A DNA stretch of 64,000 bases from Wolbachia endosymbiont of Oedothorax gibbosus. GTDB lineage: Bacteria; Pseudomonadota; Alphaproteobacteria; Rickettsiales; Anaplasmataceae. The notes beneath the pieces are model-generated. The model had not been told where the DNA came from and did no database searches. It saw only the letters and a program-made list of their open reading frames with translations. Made by a program: the position numbers and the translations under genes. The DNA is taken from the NCBI RefSeq assembly GCF_936270435.1, contig NZ_OW370567.1:744001-808000 (forward strand). The letters run 5' to 3'. Numbering within the stretch: position 1 is the stretch's first letter; every line of letters starts with the position of its first letter. Of this stretch, positions 19,097 to 27,859 are shown piece after piece.

Positions 19097-20140
19097 ATGT
19101 TAGGTTTATTTTCTCAATTAAAAAATAAGTTTCAATCTCTAATTTACCCACGTGATAAAAATGCTACAGAGGGTATTTCGCAAGAGAAATTAATTGTACA
19201 ATAAGTTTCTCAAGATAAGCATAAATTTGATAACGATCCTGAAATGCAAAGCATATTGTCAGACTTTGATAATTTAGATTTCTCAAGTGGTCCATTTAAC
19301 TATTCTTCGTATGATATAAATTATAATAAAGGTAAAGAGGCAAATCCATTCGATAAAATAGCAAAATATTATGGAAGAAAGAAAAATGTTTTTCTTTTTA
19401 TCTCCATGCTGCAGAACAGTGAACAGTTAGAAAAGATAATCAATATAATAGGTAAGAAATGTAATGCTCAAGATAAAGAGAAGTTTGTAGAGAGGATAAA
19501 CATATATTTGGATAGAATTAGCAAGGGGGAGCACGATGCAAAAGAATTATTAAATGGCGATTTCCCAGGTGCTTTTTTTAATGGACCTCATACTGGAGAA
19601 AATCGTAATATTCATCAGAATCTTAATATTCAAATTAAACCTGGGCAAACTTTAGAAATTAGTAGCTTATTCAACAAAAAAAGTGAATTAGAAAGAGAAA
19701 AAATATACAACGAAAAAGGTAAAAGAATAGTAACGATTGAGAAGAATGAGAAACAACAGAGGAACTACTCCTTTACAAAGTTTGCAATATGTGACATCGA
19801 AATTAGTTGGGGTGCAAAAGATGAATCTGGAAAAGACCTTAACTGTACTGTTGTTCTAAATATAAATTCTGGTAAAATTAGTATTGGAAAATCAACTATT
19901 AACGGTAAAGATGTTGAATCAAAGGAAATTTTAGAGTTAGTTAAGCAAAACGAGGCTATGCTTATAAAAGGTAGAGCTTTATATGAAGTTTTAGCAGAAC
20001 ATTTCATTAAGCGAACACCTTGTGAGGAAAAGAAGAGGCACGAGAGTATTATCATACCTGGCTCTTCTCTTGATGGGGGAACAACTGTAGAAGAAGGGAT
20101 TTCTTTTCCTCAGAAAGGAACTGTTAGAGTTACACATTAA
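19097..20140 (+). pseudogene. Hypothetical gene split by an in-frame TAA
   Basis: ATG at 19097 follows a purine-rich AAAAAGGGGAT site and gives 35 codons (MLGLFSQLKNKFQSLIYPRD...) to a TAA at 19202-19204. The same frame then stays open to 20140, with the next ATG at 19244 (298 residues). A single base change would restore a 347-residue protein. No recognisable domain: the N-terminal part is basic, the middle mixed, and a region near residues 170-230 of the 19244 ORF (FAICDIEISWGAKDESGKD) looks like beta structure. Either a recent nonsense mutant or a gene now using the 19244 start; the latter has no good ribosome site. Confidence 0.65.
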
Positions 20141-21224
20141 ACCTAAAGTGCATTATATCGCCATCTTGCACGATATAATCTCTGCCTTCGAAGCGGATTT
20201 TGCCTGCGTCTTTGCAAGCTAATTCGCTTCCATATTTTATATAGTCTGCAAAGCTTATCGTTTCTGCTTTTATAAAGCCTTTCTCAAAATCAGTGTGGAT
20301 TACACCTGCTGCTTTATCGGCTGTTGATCCTATCTTTACTGGCCATGCCCGTGCTTCTTTGGGCCCTACAGTAAAGAAAGTTATCATACTCAGCACTTCA
20401 TACATAATACGCGCTACTCCATCAAGTCCTGATTCTTGTAAGCCAAACTCTGATAAAAAATTCTGTTTTTCCTCTTCGCTATCAAGATTTGCAATATCTG
20501 CTTCAAGTTTTGCTGAAATACAATAAAATTTACTTTTATTTTCTTCTGCCATTTTTTCCACCCTTTTAGATAGTTCATTACCAGTTATGATATGCGTATC
20601 TTCAACATTACAGACGTACATAACCGGCTTTGTTGTTAGCAATTGAAGCGACTTCATTTCGGCTTCGTCCATAGTTCCCAAACTTCTTGCAGGTTTACCG
20701 AGTTTCAAAGTAGCTAAAACCTCTTGCATTAATTCAAGTTGTCTCTTTAGCTCTTTATCACCTTGTTTTGCTTTTTTTTCCAACTGAGGAAGCCTTTTTT
20801 CTATGCTATCAATATCAGCTAGAATTAGCTCCATTTCTACCACTTCAGCATCTGATATTGGATCTATTTTACTGTGTACATGGCTGATATCGTCATCCGT
20901 AAAGCACCTGAGCAGATGAACGATGGCATCAACTTCTCTGATATGGCTTAAAAATTTATTGCCGAGCCCTTCACCCTTGCTTGCGCCCTTTACAAGACCT
21001 GCAATATCTACAACTTCTAATTGATTGTAGATTACCTTCTCTGAGCCTGCAATTGCTGCGATTTGTTTCAAACGTTGATCTTTTATCGAAATCTTGCCTA
21101 TATTTGGCTCGATTGTGCAGAAAGGATAATTTGCAGCTTCGGCTGCACTTGACTCTGTAAGTGCATTAAATAAAGTTGATTTTCCTATGTTTGGTAACCC
21201 AACTATACCGCAGTTAAAGCTCAT
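20130..21224 (-). CDS. ychF: YchF, Obg-like ribosome-associated ATPase
   Basis: 364 residues. P-loop GLPNIGKST at 8-16, switch region VVDIAGLVKGASKGEGLGNK, and NVED in place of the GTPase NKxD motif, as in YchF/OLA1 proteins that prefer ATP. A coiled-coil arm (about 130-175) and a C-terminal TGS domain (IKYGSELACKDAGKIRFEGR, VQDGDIMHFRFNV) complete the family architecture. Its 3' end overlaps the convergent gene at 19097-20140 by 11 bases. Confidence 0.95.
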   Translation of the reverse strand: MSFNCGIVGLPNIGKSTLFNALTESSAAEAANYPFCTIEPNIGKISIKDQRLKQIAAIAGSEKVIYNQLEVVDIAGLVKGASKGEGLGNKFLSHIREVDAIVHLLRCFTDDDISHVHSKIDPISDAEVVEMELILADIDSIEKRLPQLEKKAKQGDKELKRQLELMQEVLATLKLGKPARSLGTMDEAEMKSLQLLTTKPVMYVCNVEDTHIITGNELSKRVEKMAEENKSKFYCISAKLEADIANLDSEEEKQNFLSEFGLQESGLDGVARIMYEVLSMITFFTVGPKEARAWPVKIGSTADKAAGVIHTDFEKGFIKAETISFADYIKYGSELACKDAGKIRFEGRDYIVQDGDIMHFRFNV

Positions 21225-21248
21225 ATTTGCTATTTAAAGCCATAATTA

Positions 21249-21277
21249 TTGCACAATTTAAAAATTTCTGCTATACT
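21249..21277 (+). promoter_or_regulatory. Probable sigma-70 promoter upstream of the broken OTU gene
   Basis: TTGCAC, a 17-base spacer and TATACT. The following leader (TATAGTAATATATAGCTTAA) is closely repeated upstream of the second OTU gene at about 22509 (TATAATAATATATAGCTTA), so the paralogues share control sequence. Confidence 0.55.
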
Positions 21278-21334
21278 TAATTAGTTACAATTTTATTGGT
21301 ATAGTAATATATAGCTTAAATTAAGGTAAAAATT

Positions 21335-22386
21335 ATGCTTCAATCTAGGTAACGGAAATTACCAACTAATAGCCAAGTAGTTAAATATAATACTAAAGGT
21401 GATGGGAATTGCTTTTTTCATGCTACGTTTGGTGATAACAGTTCCGGTGTATATAGAGCTGATAGAGCACAAGATATGAGAATGGAGATGATGTAAGTAT
21501 GCCAGCTCCTTTAAGAGGTCAGCTAGAAAAGGTTTTTAATATGTTTTTAGACAAGCCAGGAGATTTAACTGGTAAGTCCGAGAAAATAAAAGGATTAGCT
21601 GAACAAACAAATAAAAAAATTGAAAATGCTGAAGGTAATGTGAAGAAGTTAGTAAGTAAAGCTGTTAGCAAACTTAATATATCACATGATCAAGCTATAA
21701 GTGATTTAGGAGAGTATGCAGAGGCTCTTCATGGCCTTGGTGGAAATAAGTACAATGCACAATATAACAGTGGATTTATTACACATTCATTCCTTAATAA
21801 CTCTGAACTCTACCAAGCCTATCTAGAAGCAATAAAAAGTCAAAGTTATTTTCCTTTCATTGAAGAAGTTCAGATATTAGCTTCTTTAGCTAATATTGAA
21901 ATTAATGTCCATTATAAAGATAACAATAGCGAAGAGCAACAAAAGTTTGAACCAAATCCTGAAATGATAAATGATGATGAAATGAATAAGTTCTTGGGTC
22001 GTGATGGTTATAAAATAAATGACGAGTTATGGGGCAGTAAGGAGCGAGAAACAATATATCTTGAAAGGGATCATTACTCTAGGGCTAAGACCAAGGAAAT
22101 TCAAGAGCAAGAAGACTTTCAATTAGCAAAAGAACTTCAGGTAGACGAGATCTTAAAATATTGTAACCTTTCAAAGGATATCTCTGAGAGAGCAGAGGTT
22201 GAGAAGAGATTTGATGAGTTATTGACAGAAAGTGCTGATGGAAAAATTGGTGATGTTGTAGGGCAGTGCGTTAGTGATATAAAGCAGCACATAGAGCGTT
22301 CTGAGCAGCAGAAGTCTTTGAGTCCATCATGTAGCATGGAAGAACCAAGAGTAACACCTCATCAACAGCAACAAATACTTGCATAG
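21335..22386 (+). pseudogene. OTU-like cysteine protease paralogue, broken
   Basis: From the ATG at 21335 the frame hits TAA after five codons, then continues as SQVVKYNTKGDGNCFFHATF, an OTU catalytic-Cys motif (GDGNCFFHA), and stops at 21491. The rest lies in another frame from 21499 (295 residues). That part includes a region resembling its neighbour (IEINVHYKDNN), one copy of the EQEDFQLAKELQ motif, and a C-terminus (SCSMEEPRVTPHQQQQ) shared with the second OTU gene. One nonsense and one frameshift thus separate the catalytic Cys from the rest. The downstream ORF might still be translated but would have no active site. Confidence 0.75.
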
Positions 22387-22398
22387 TAAATTTTCATA

Positions 22399-22422
22399 GC
22401 CCCATATATTTCTACATGGGGC
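22399..22422 (+). terminator. Terminator hairpin after the broken OTU gene
   Basis: GCCCCAT and ATGGGGC pair around a 10-base loop. The T-run after it is poor. An equivalent hairpin follows the paralogue. Confidence 0.55.
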
Positions 22423-22545
22423 ATTCTGTAAAAAATTTTTCAATTTATACTGAATAAATCATAAGAGTGTGGTTATGCTTAATTAATGATTCATTATTAC
22501 TTTTACTAGTATAATAATATATAGCTTATGTTAGGAGGAAAAATC

Positions 22546-23652
22546 ATGAACTCAAATCAACAACTAATAATAGACTTACATGAAATTGAAGTCAATACAA
22601 TTAAAAAAGAAAAAAACTTTGATTTCAGAACTGCTTTGATACAACTCTTCAAGTCTTTATATGCATTGCTGAGAGGAAAGCAGAACATTTCTAAAGAAGA
22701 CTTAGCTAATGCATCAGAAAAGGAAAGTAAAAGGTTAGGATTAGAAGGTAGATATAACTGGAGTGAGATTTTTGATTTAGAGAAAGGAGTTACTGAAAAG
22801 GCAGAAAAACAAAGTGATAAAGAGCAAAAATTAAACAAACCTGATAACTTCTATGTAGGAAAGGCAATCAGTAATGGAAGTTGTTTTTTCGATTCGTTTA
22901 GGCAGAGTCTAGAGCAGCAAGCAGGAGTGCAAGTTACTATAGAGCAGTTAAGGAATGACTGTAAGAGATTTGCGCAGAACAATCCTACAGAGTGGTTTAT
23001 AAGTAAAATTGGTAATGACTTTGATGAGGTTAAAGGTAAGTTCGTAAATCGTGGAATTACTTGTGACCAGTATGTCAATAGCATTGAAAAGAATGAATTT
23101 TGGGGACGTTCCGATATCGAAGGTAGAATACTTTGCGGAAAGTATGGTGTAAAATTACATGTTTTAGAGAGTAATCCATTGCATGCTCATGATAACCGAC
23201 AAGATCCATTTTTGCATCAATTGATAGATAGTTCAGGATCGAAAAATGTAGGTGAGTATAATAAAGTTGATTATGACAATAGTAGTGTTTTGCATATAAT
23301 AAATAGGAGCCATGCACATTTCGAACCACTGCTTAATAGATTAGCAAAACAAACGCAAGAGCACCAGGATTTCTTGCTTGCAAAACAACTTCAAGAGCAA
23401 GAATATGCACAGCAGCTTCAAGAAAGAGAAGATTATTCACTAGCAATGAGATTTCAAGAGCAACAGGATTCTTTGCTTGCAAAAGAAGTTCAAGAGCAAG
23501 AAGATCTTCTCTATGCAAAGCAGCTTCAAGGGCAGGAGGAAAAGTTTGCAAGACAACTTCAAGAGCAACCTCTCGCACAGTCTCTTAACCCAAGATGTAG
23601 TATGGAAGAAGTAAAAATAGAAGATCAGCAGCAACAAATATCCGTAAAATAA
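22546..23652 (+). CDS. OTU-like cysteine protease with C-terminal ubiquitin-interacting-like repeats
   Basis: 368 residues; ATG at 22546 follows AGGAGG with ideal spacing. An N-terminal region of about 100 residues of unknown role precedes the OTU domain. It contains KAISNGSCFFDSF with the presumed catalytic Cys113 and ends in NRSHAHFEPLL with presumed catalytic His258. OTU enzymes cut ubiquitin chains, so in an intracellular bacterium this would be a secreted host-directed effector; that is inference, and no signal peptide is seen. Residues 270-342 hold six imperfect repeats of LLAKQLQEQE-type helices that resemble ubiquitin-interacting motifs. The usual Asp before the catalytic Cys is Ser/Asn here. 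Confidence 0.8.
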   Translation: MNSNQQLIIDLHEIEVNTIKKEKNFDFRTALIQLFKSLYALLRGKQNISKEDLANASEKESKRLGLEGRYNWSEIFDLEKGVTEKAEKQSDKEQKLNKPDNFYVGKAISNGSCFFDSFRQSLEQQAGVQVTIEQLRNDCKRFAQNNPTEWFISKIGNDFDEVKGKFVNRGITCDQYVNSIEKNEFWGRSDIEGRILCGKYGVKLHVLESNPLHAHDNRQDPFLHQLIDSSGSKNVGEYNKVDYDNSSVLHIINRSHAHFEPLLNRLAKQTQEHQDFLLAKQLQEQEYAQQLQEREDYSLAMRFQEQQDSLLAKEVQEQEDLLYAKQLQGQEEKFARQLQEQPLAQSLNPRCSMEEVKIEDQQQQISVK

Positions 23653-23659
23653 ACTTCAT

Positions 23660-23690
23660 AGCCCTGTATATTTTTATATAGGGCTTTTTG
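23660..23690 (+). terminator. Rho-independent terminator after the OTU gene
   Basis: AGCCCTGTATA and TATATAGGGCT form a long stem with a short T-rich loop, followed by TTTTTG. Confidence 0.72.
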
Positions 23691-23732
23691 CTTGCATTTC
23701 ATATAATATGAACTGCAGCATATACTAACTAA

Positions 23733-24905
23733 ATGCAAGTTGACCATGAGACTAGTTTAATTATCGATGCCATAGAGGAATTTGGTGGTGAGGCTAGGCT
23801 TGTCGGCGGGTGTGTGAGAGACTCAATTTTGCAGCGTGACGTTCACGACATTGACCTCGCTACCAATCTTCTGCCTGATCAAGCAATTAAAGCGTTAAAA
23901 CTCCGTAATATAAAAACTATTCCAACTGGCTTAAAACATGGAACTATCACTGCAATTTTAAACAAAAGATCCTTTGAGATTACAACACTAAGACATGATG
24001 TAAAGTGTGATGGTAGGCATGCAAAAGTAGAATTTACCAATAATTGGCAAGCGGATGCTTCAAGGCGCGACTTTACATTTAATGCTCTGTATGCAGATAA
24101 GCATGGCCATATATATGACTACTTTGGTGGTATAGAGGACTTAAAAGCGCGAAGGTTAAACTTTATAGGCAACGCTGAAGATAGAATTAAAGAAGACTAT
24201 CTACGTATTTTAAGAGCATTTCGTTTTCATGCAAAAATATGTGTCGGAGATTTGAGTGATGAAATACTAAGCGTATGCAAAAAGCATTCGCATATGATCC
24301 AAAACCTCTCTGGAGAGAGAATAAGAGATGAAATACTTAAATTGCTGGAGTGCAATGATCCTTTTCCAACACTTAAGAGCATGCAAGAATCTGATGTTTT
24401 GCAAAAGATTATCCCAAAAGAAGTAAAATGCGAAATTCTGTCTTCGTCACTTCTTTTCGGCACTGATGCACTAGTAAAATTAGCGTTACTCCTTAGGACC
24501 ACCAAAAATGACAGGCTAAGTCTTGGAGAATATGTAAGCAAATTTTTACGTCTTTCAAACAAGCAAAAGAAAAAGCTGCTATTTTTACTATCCAACGATA
24601 TCAAAACAGAGCTTTCGGAAAAAGAGCAAAAAAAATACATATCTTTATTTGGTAGGGAACTATATTGTAATTTAGTGAAAATTTGTGGTGTTGAGTCTGG
24701 AGAAAATATTGACAAATACATTTCATTTGCTGATACATTCAATATTCCAAAATTTCCTTTATCTGGCGATGATTTAATAAGTATAGGTCACCAGCCAGGA
24801 AAAAGTTTAGGTAAAAACTTAGAGTTGCTCAGGCAGCATTGGGAAGACAGCTCCTACACTTTAACAAAAGAGGAGCTGGTACTTTATGCTAAGAGCCTAC
24901 TTTAA
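23733..24905 (+). CDS. CCA-adding tRNA nucleotidyltransferase / poly(A) polymerase family
   Basis: 390 residues. The class II nucleotidyltransferase core is clear: ARLVGGCVRDSIL at about 20, the catalytic carboxylates in HDIDLAT, then ADASRRDFTFNALYAD and IKEDYLRILRAFRFHAKI. The second half (about 220-390) is the less conserved helical tRNA-binding part. The family includes CCA-adding enzymes, which complete tRNA 3' ends, and poly(A) polymerases; the Rickettsiales member is usually taken as CCA-adding. The gene stands alone between a terminator and a palindrome-rich spacer. Confidence 0.87.
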   Translation: MQVDHETSLIIDAIEEFGGEARLVGGCVRDSILQRDVHDIDLATNLLPDQAIKALKLRNIKTIPTGLKHGTITAILNKRSFEITTLRHDVKCDGRHAKVEFTNNWQADASRRDFTFNALYADKHGHIYDYFGGIEDLKARRLNFIGNAEDRIKEDYLRILRAFRFHAKICVGDLSDEILSVCKKHSHMIQNLSGERIRDEILKLLECNDPFPTLKSMQESDVLQKIIPKEVKCEILSSSLLFGTDALVKLALLLRTTKNDRLSLGEYVSKFLRLSNKQKKKLLFLLSNDIKTELSEKEQKKYISLFGRELYCNLVKICGVESGENIDKYISFADTFNIPKFPLSGDDLISIGHQPGKSLGKNLELLRQHWEDSSYTLTKEELVLYAKSLL

Positions 24906-24989
24906 CTATTTTCTGGCGGTTTGATGTATGCTTGTGCAATATAGGAGGAATGTATCTGTTCGGATGCATGGCTAATGTACAAATATTGA

Positions 24990-25150
24990 AACAAAAATTC
25001 CAGTGCTCCTGTGATGTCATTCCAGTGCTTGACACTGGAATCCAGCTTTTATGTTGTATAGTACACAATCAAATTTTCTGGATCCCCAGTGTCTGGGCAC
25101 TGGGATGACACCCTTTTGGATGGAAACCAGTGTCACGCACTGAAATGACA
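24990..25150. repeat. Cluster of Wolbachia palindromic elements
   Basis: Three units: GATGTCATTCCAGTGCTTGA then CACTGGAATCCAG; CCCCAGTGTCTGGGCACTGG then GATGACACC; and CCAGTGTCACGCACTGAAAT. They occupy the spacer between the CCA enzyme gene and the IS256 element. I see no gene in 24906-25228. Confidence 0.75.
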
Positions 25151-25228
25151 CCCATTTATTCCTATAGTTGTCTTTTCTCGTCTACCTTATTTTGCCACTC
25201 TGCTGAACAGATACGGAGGAATTTATCA

Positions 25229-26575
25229 GGGAATGTTCAAAAAAGTGTGTCAAACCGCATTTTTAATTCAACTCAATTTTCAATCTACCAGGAAAGAAAA
25301 TATCAAGTTGAGATATAGTTAAAGCCCAATTAGGTATAGCCATAATCCAATTTTGCTCTGCCTTTTTTATAGCACAATATACCTGTTTGTACAAGGCATT
25401 TGTACTAGTAAATGAGCCCTTAGTTTTAGTGAATTTTCTAATCTGTCTATGCAACCCCTCAATAGGATTGGTGGTATAAATCAGCTTTCTAACTGGCCCA
25501 GAATACTTAAAATAACCAGATAAATTTTCCCAATTATTTTGCCACGATTTTATAACCAAAGGATATTTTTCACCCCATTTTTCTTCCAGCTCAAGCAAAT
25601 AATTCTCAGCGATTTCTTTACTTGAAGCACGATATATTTTCTTCAAATCGTTCATGAAAACTTTCACATCTTTGCTGGATACATATTTCAATGAATTCCT
25701 TATCTGATGCACTATACATAGCTGTACTTCTGCTTTAGGAAACACACTATTTATTGCTGCAGGAAAACTTTTTAGACCATCGACGCAGGCAATCAGAATA
25801 TCCTCTACTCCTCTCTCTTTTAGGTCATTTAATACCCCTAACCAGAAGTTGGCTCCCTCACTTTCGGCTAAATAAAAGCCTAGTACCTCTTTTCTGCCAT
25901 TTTGATCTACGCCTAATATATTATACATGCATTTACTTACGCAATGCCCGTCCTCCTTAACTTTGAAAAACATGCCATCCATGAACACTATTGGGTACAC
26001 AGACTGCAATGGGCGACTACGCCATTCGTTGATTACCGGTAGCAATTTGTCGGTAATACTTGATATCTCTGCCGCCGATATTTTGTGATCATAAATTTCC
26101 TCAACGTGTGACGCTATATCTCTATAACTCATACCACTGGCAAATGTGCTCAAGATCTTCGTTTCAAGCTCTGGATGTAAGTTTGTTTGCCTTTTTTTGA
26201 CTATTTGCGGCTCAAAACTTCCTTCTCTATCCCTTGGCGTCAAAAGTTCAAATGAACCGGCACTTGTCCTTAAAGTCTTTCCATTTCTCCCATTTCTTCG
26301 ATTATTTTCTTCGCTTTCAGCCAACAAGTGATTTTCTATTTCACCTTCCAAACTTGCCTCCAGCAGCTTTTTTATCAATGGTGTTAATACTCCGTCCCTT
26401 CCCGTCAGCGGCCTTCCTTCTCGTATAGACGACAGGATATTTGTTTCTAATTCTTTATAATCTACCAATCCAGTAGTTTTATTTGCTATTCTTTGATTCA
26501 TATGTGAAACCTCCATTTTTTTTATATCAATTTATTACTTTTTTTTCGGTTTGACACACTTTTTTGAACATTCCC
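25229..26575 (-). mobile_element. IS256-family insertion sequence, intact
   Basis: 1347 bases with 27-base terminal inverted repeats, GGGAATGTTCAAAAAAGTGT... at 25229 and its reverse complement ending at 26575, almost perfectly matched. The single transposase ORF fills the element. An 8-base target duplication, usual for IS256, is not visible, so the flanks have been rearranged or the insertion is old. Confidence 0.92.
25263..26501 (-). CDS. IS256-family (Mutator-type) transposase
   Basis: 412 residues from the ATG at 26501, eight bases after GGAGG; an ATG five codons upstream overlaps that site. Family motifs: NRRNGRNGKTLRTSAGSFEL, PRDREGSFEPQIVKKRQ, VYPIVFMDGMFFKVKEDG with the first Asp, ILIACVDGLKSFPAAINSVF with the second, the C/H motif QLCIVHQIRNSLKYV, and YTTNPIEGLHRQIRKFTKTK with the catalytic Glu. 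The ORF is unbroken and probably functional. Confidence 0.94.
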   Translation of the reverse strand: MNQRIANKTTGLVDYKELETNILSSIREGRPLTGRDGVLTPLIKKLLEASLEGEIENHLLAESEENNRRNGRNGKTLRTSAGSFELLTPRDREGSFEPQIVKKRQTNLHPELETKILSTFASGMSYRDIASHVEEIYDHKISAAEISSITDKLLPVINEWRSRPLQSVYPIVFMDGMFFKVKEDGHCVSKCMYNILGVDQNGRKEVLGFYLAESEGANFWLGVLNDLKERGVEDILIACVDGLKSFPAAINSVFPKAEVQLCIVHQIRNSLKYVSSKDVKVFMNDLKKIYRASSKEIAENYLLELEEKWGEKYPLVIKSWQNNWENLSGYFKYSGPVRKLIYTTNPIEGLHRQIRKFTKTKGSFTSTNALYKQVYCAIKKAEQNWIMAIPNWALTISQLDIFFPGRLKIELN

Positions 26576-26577
26576 AA

Positions 26578-26718
26578 AATTTGAGAAAAGCTCTTCGAGC
26601 AAGCTCAACAGATGGATTAATTTTTCTGATAATATTGATAGTGTGTGTTGTTGCTATATATTCCTTCTTATTTGATAAAAAGGATATTAATGATGACCAC
26701 GTTACAAACTGCAACTAA
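26578..26718 (+). other. Possible 3' end of a gene cut by IS256
   Basis: The plus frame from the IS edge reads LRKALRASSTDGLIFLIILI and on through a clear membrane segment to a stop at 26718. It has no start of its own and overlaps the start of the next gene by about 30 bases. It may be the tail of a membrane protein whose 5' part was lost when IS256 inserted; chance cannot be excluded. Confidence 0.3.
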
Positions 26719-27077
26719 AAACTGTGACTTGGAAGCTGTGAAATCATTAGTAAAAAAGAGTAAAGATGCTTCAAGTATTAGTAAAAAAGCATTATATCAT
26801 GCTGCAAAGAAAGGATGCTTAGACATTTCTGTTAGATGAAGGAGTAGACATAAACACTATGAGTTTAGCACTGCTTGATGCTGCTGCTGGTGGTCAATTA
26901 GAGGTCGTAAAACTTTTGCTAAAGAGAGGAGCTAATCCTCATGTTAGAGGATGGAAAGGAAAAACTCCAAAAACTATAGCAATGAAAATGTCATCTTATA
27001 GTGGAAATAAGAAGTCTTATAGAGAGATCGTAGATCTACTTGATGAGGCAGAAAAACAATATAAGCCAGAACAATAA
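26690..27077 (+). pseudogene. Short ankyrin-repeat gene with a frameshift
   Basis: ATG at 26690 behind AAAGGAT gives MMTTLQTATKNCDLEAVKSL and stops at 26837 soon after KKGCLDI. The +1 frame resumes FLLDEGVDINT, then MSLALLDAAAGGQLEVVKLL and KRGANPHVRGWKGKTPKTIA to a stop at 27077. One indel near 26825 separates two halves of about three ankyrin repeats in total. Small ankyrin genes next to phospholipase D and patatin genes occur in phage WO, which this block resembles. Confidence 0.72.
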
Positions 27078-27130
27078 ACCGTACGTACAACAAACAGTTT
27101 CAACAATTATCTACAATAAATTATTAAATT

Positions 27131-27346
27131 ATGCAAAATCAAAAGATTCCAATAGCAGTAATACTAACGATGTTAATACAGACGGTAGCGGCGATATGGT
27201 GGCTTGCCAAGCTAGATTTACGGGTTCACATGCATGATAAATTTATAGAGCAGAACAACGGATTGACCGTTACGGTATATCGTCTGGAAGAGCGGGTAAA
27301 AAATCTTTCTGAGGAATTGGATGAATTCAAAGCCAACTCAAAGTAG
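27131..27346 (+). CDS. Small membrane protein, holin-like or Rz-like
   Basis: 71 residues. One N-terminal membrane segment (about 7-26, VILTMLIQTVAAIWWLAKL) is followed by a short polar region and a coiled coil (about 45-68, VYRLEERVKNLSEELDEFKA). The layout resembles small phage lysis or tail-accessory proteins, and its position between the ankyrin and phospholipase D genes fits phage WO. Specific function not recognised. Its stop abuts the stop of the convergent phospholipase D gene. Confidence 0.6.
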   Translation: MQNQKIPIAVILTMLIQTVAAIWWLAKLDLRVHMHDKFIEQNNGLTVTVYRLEERVKNLSEELDEFKANSK

Positions 27347-27859
27347 TTATTCTGGCGTATAAGGCTTAGACTGCAATTGACGATCTTTCCAATTTTCAAC
27401 GTATTGTTCAACTAATGAAGGGCTTCCTGTTATAACCAGTAGATTCTCAGCATTCTTTTTCTGGGCAGCGTTAGAGAAATTGAACGAACCCGTGATGATT
27501 TTTTGATTATCAATGATCATAATTTTGCTGTGTGAAATTGCAGGTTTATAGTCTATGTATATCGGTATTTTTTGCCCAAATAATTCATTGATGACACTGT
27601 ATTTTGATCTGACCTGTGATTCATCTAGGATAACCTTAATATCAACACCACGTTTTTTTGCTCTAATTAAAGATTGTGCAATAGGTTTAGAGGTAAATGT
27701 ATACGCCTGAACCAACACAGATTTTTTGGCACCATCTATAGCATAGATTATTTGATTAGTGCAATTTTCCCTAGGTGTAAAACAGACTGTAGTTTTTGGG
27801 CAAGTAACACAACCTGATAAAAGCGAGCAAGTTAATAAAATCAATAAATATCTAAACAT
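27347..27859 (-). CDS. Phospholipase D-family nuclease-like lipoprotein
   Basis: 170 residues from the ATG at 27859. The N-terminus MFRYLLILLTCSLLSGC is a lipoprotein signal with lipobox LSGC. A single PLD catalytic motif follows: ISHSKIMIIDNQKIITGSFN (HxK, then D and GSxN). One HKD motif and this size match the Nuc/endonuclease branch of the PLD superfamily, which acts as a dimer; substrates may be DNA or phospholipid. It is divergent from the patatin gene and the two start codons overlap in one CATG. Similar genes are common in phage WO. Confidence 0.83.
   Translation of the reverse strand: MFRYLLILLTCSLLSGCVTCPKTTVCFTPRENCTNQIIYAIDGAKKSVLVQAYTFTSKPIAQSLIRAKKRGVDIKVILDESQVRSKYSVINELFGQKIPIYIDYKPAISHSKIMIIDNQKIITGSFNFSNAAQKKNAENLLVITGSPSLVEQYVENWKDRQLQSKPYTPE

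Noticed and set aside
22851..23637. Several minus-strand frames opposite the OTU gene
   Set aside because: Shadows of the repeated QEQ codons; no start sites.
26645..26689. Upstream start adding MLLLYIPSYLIKR to the small ankyrin gene
   Set aside because: The ATG at 26690 has AAAGGAT at good spacing and gives a normal ankyrin start.
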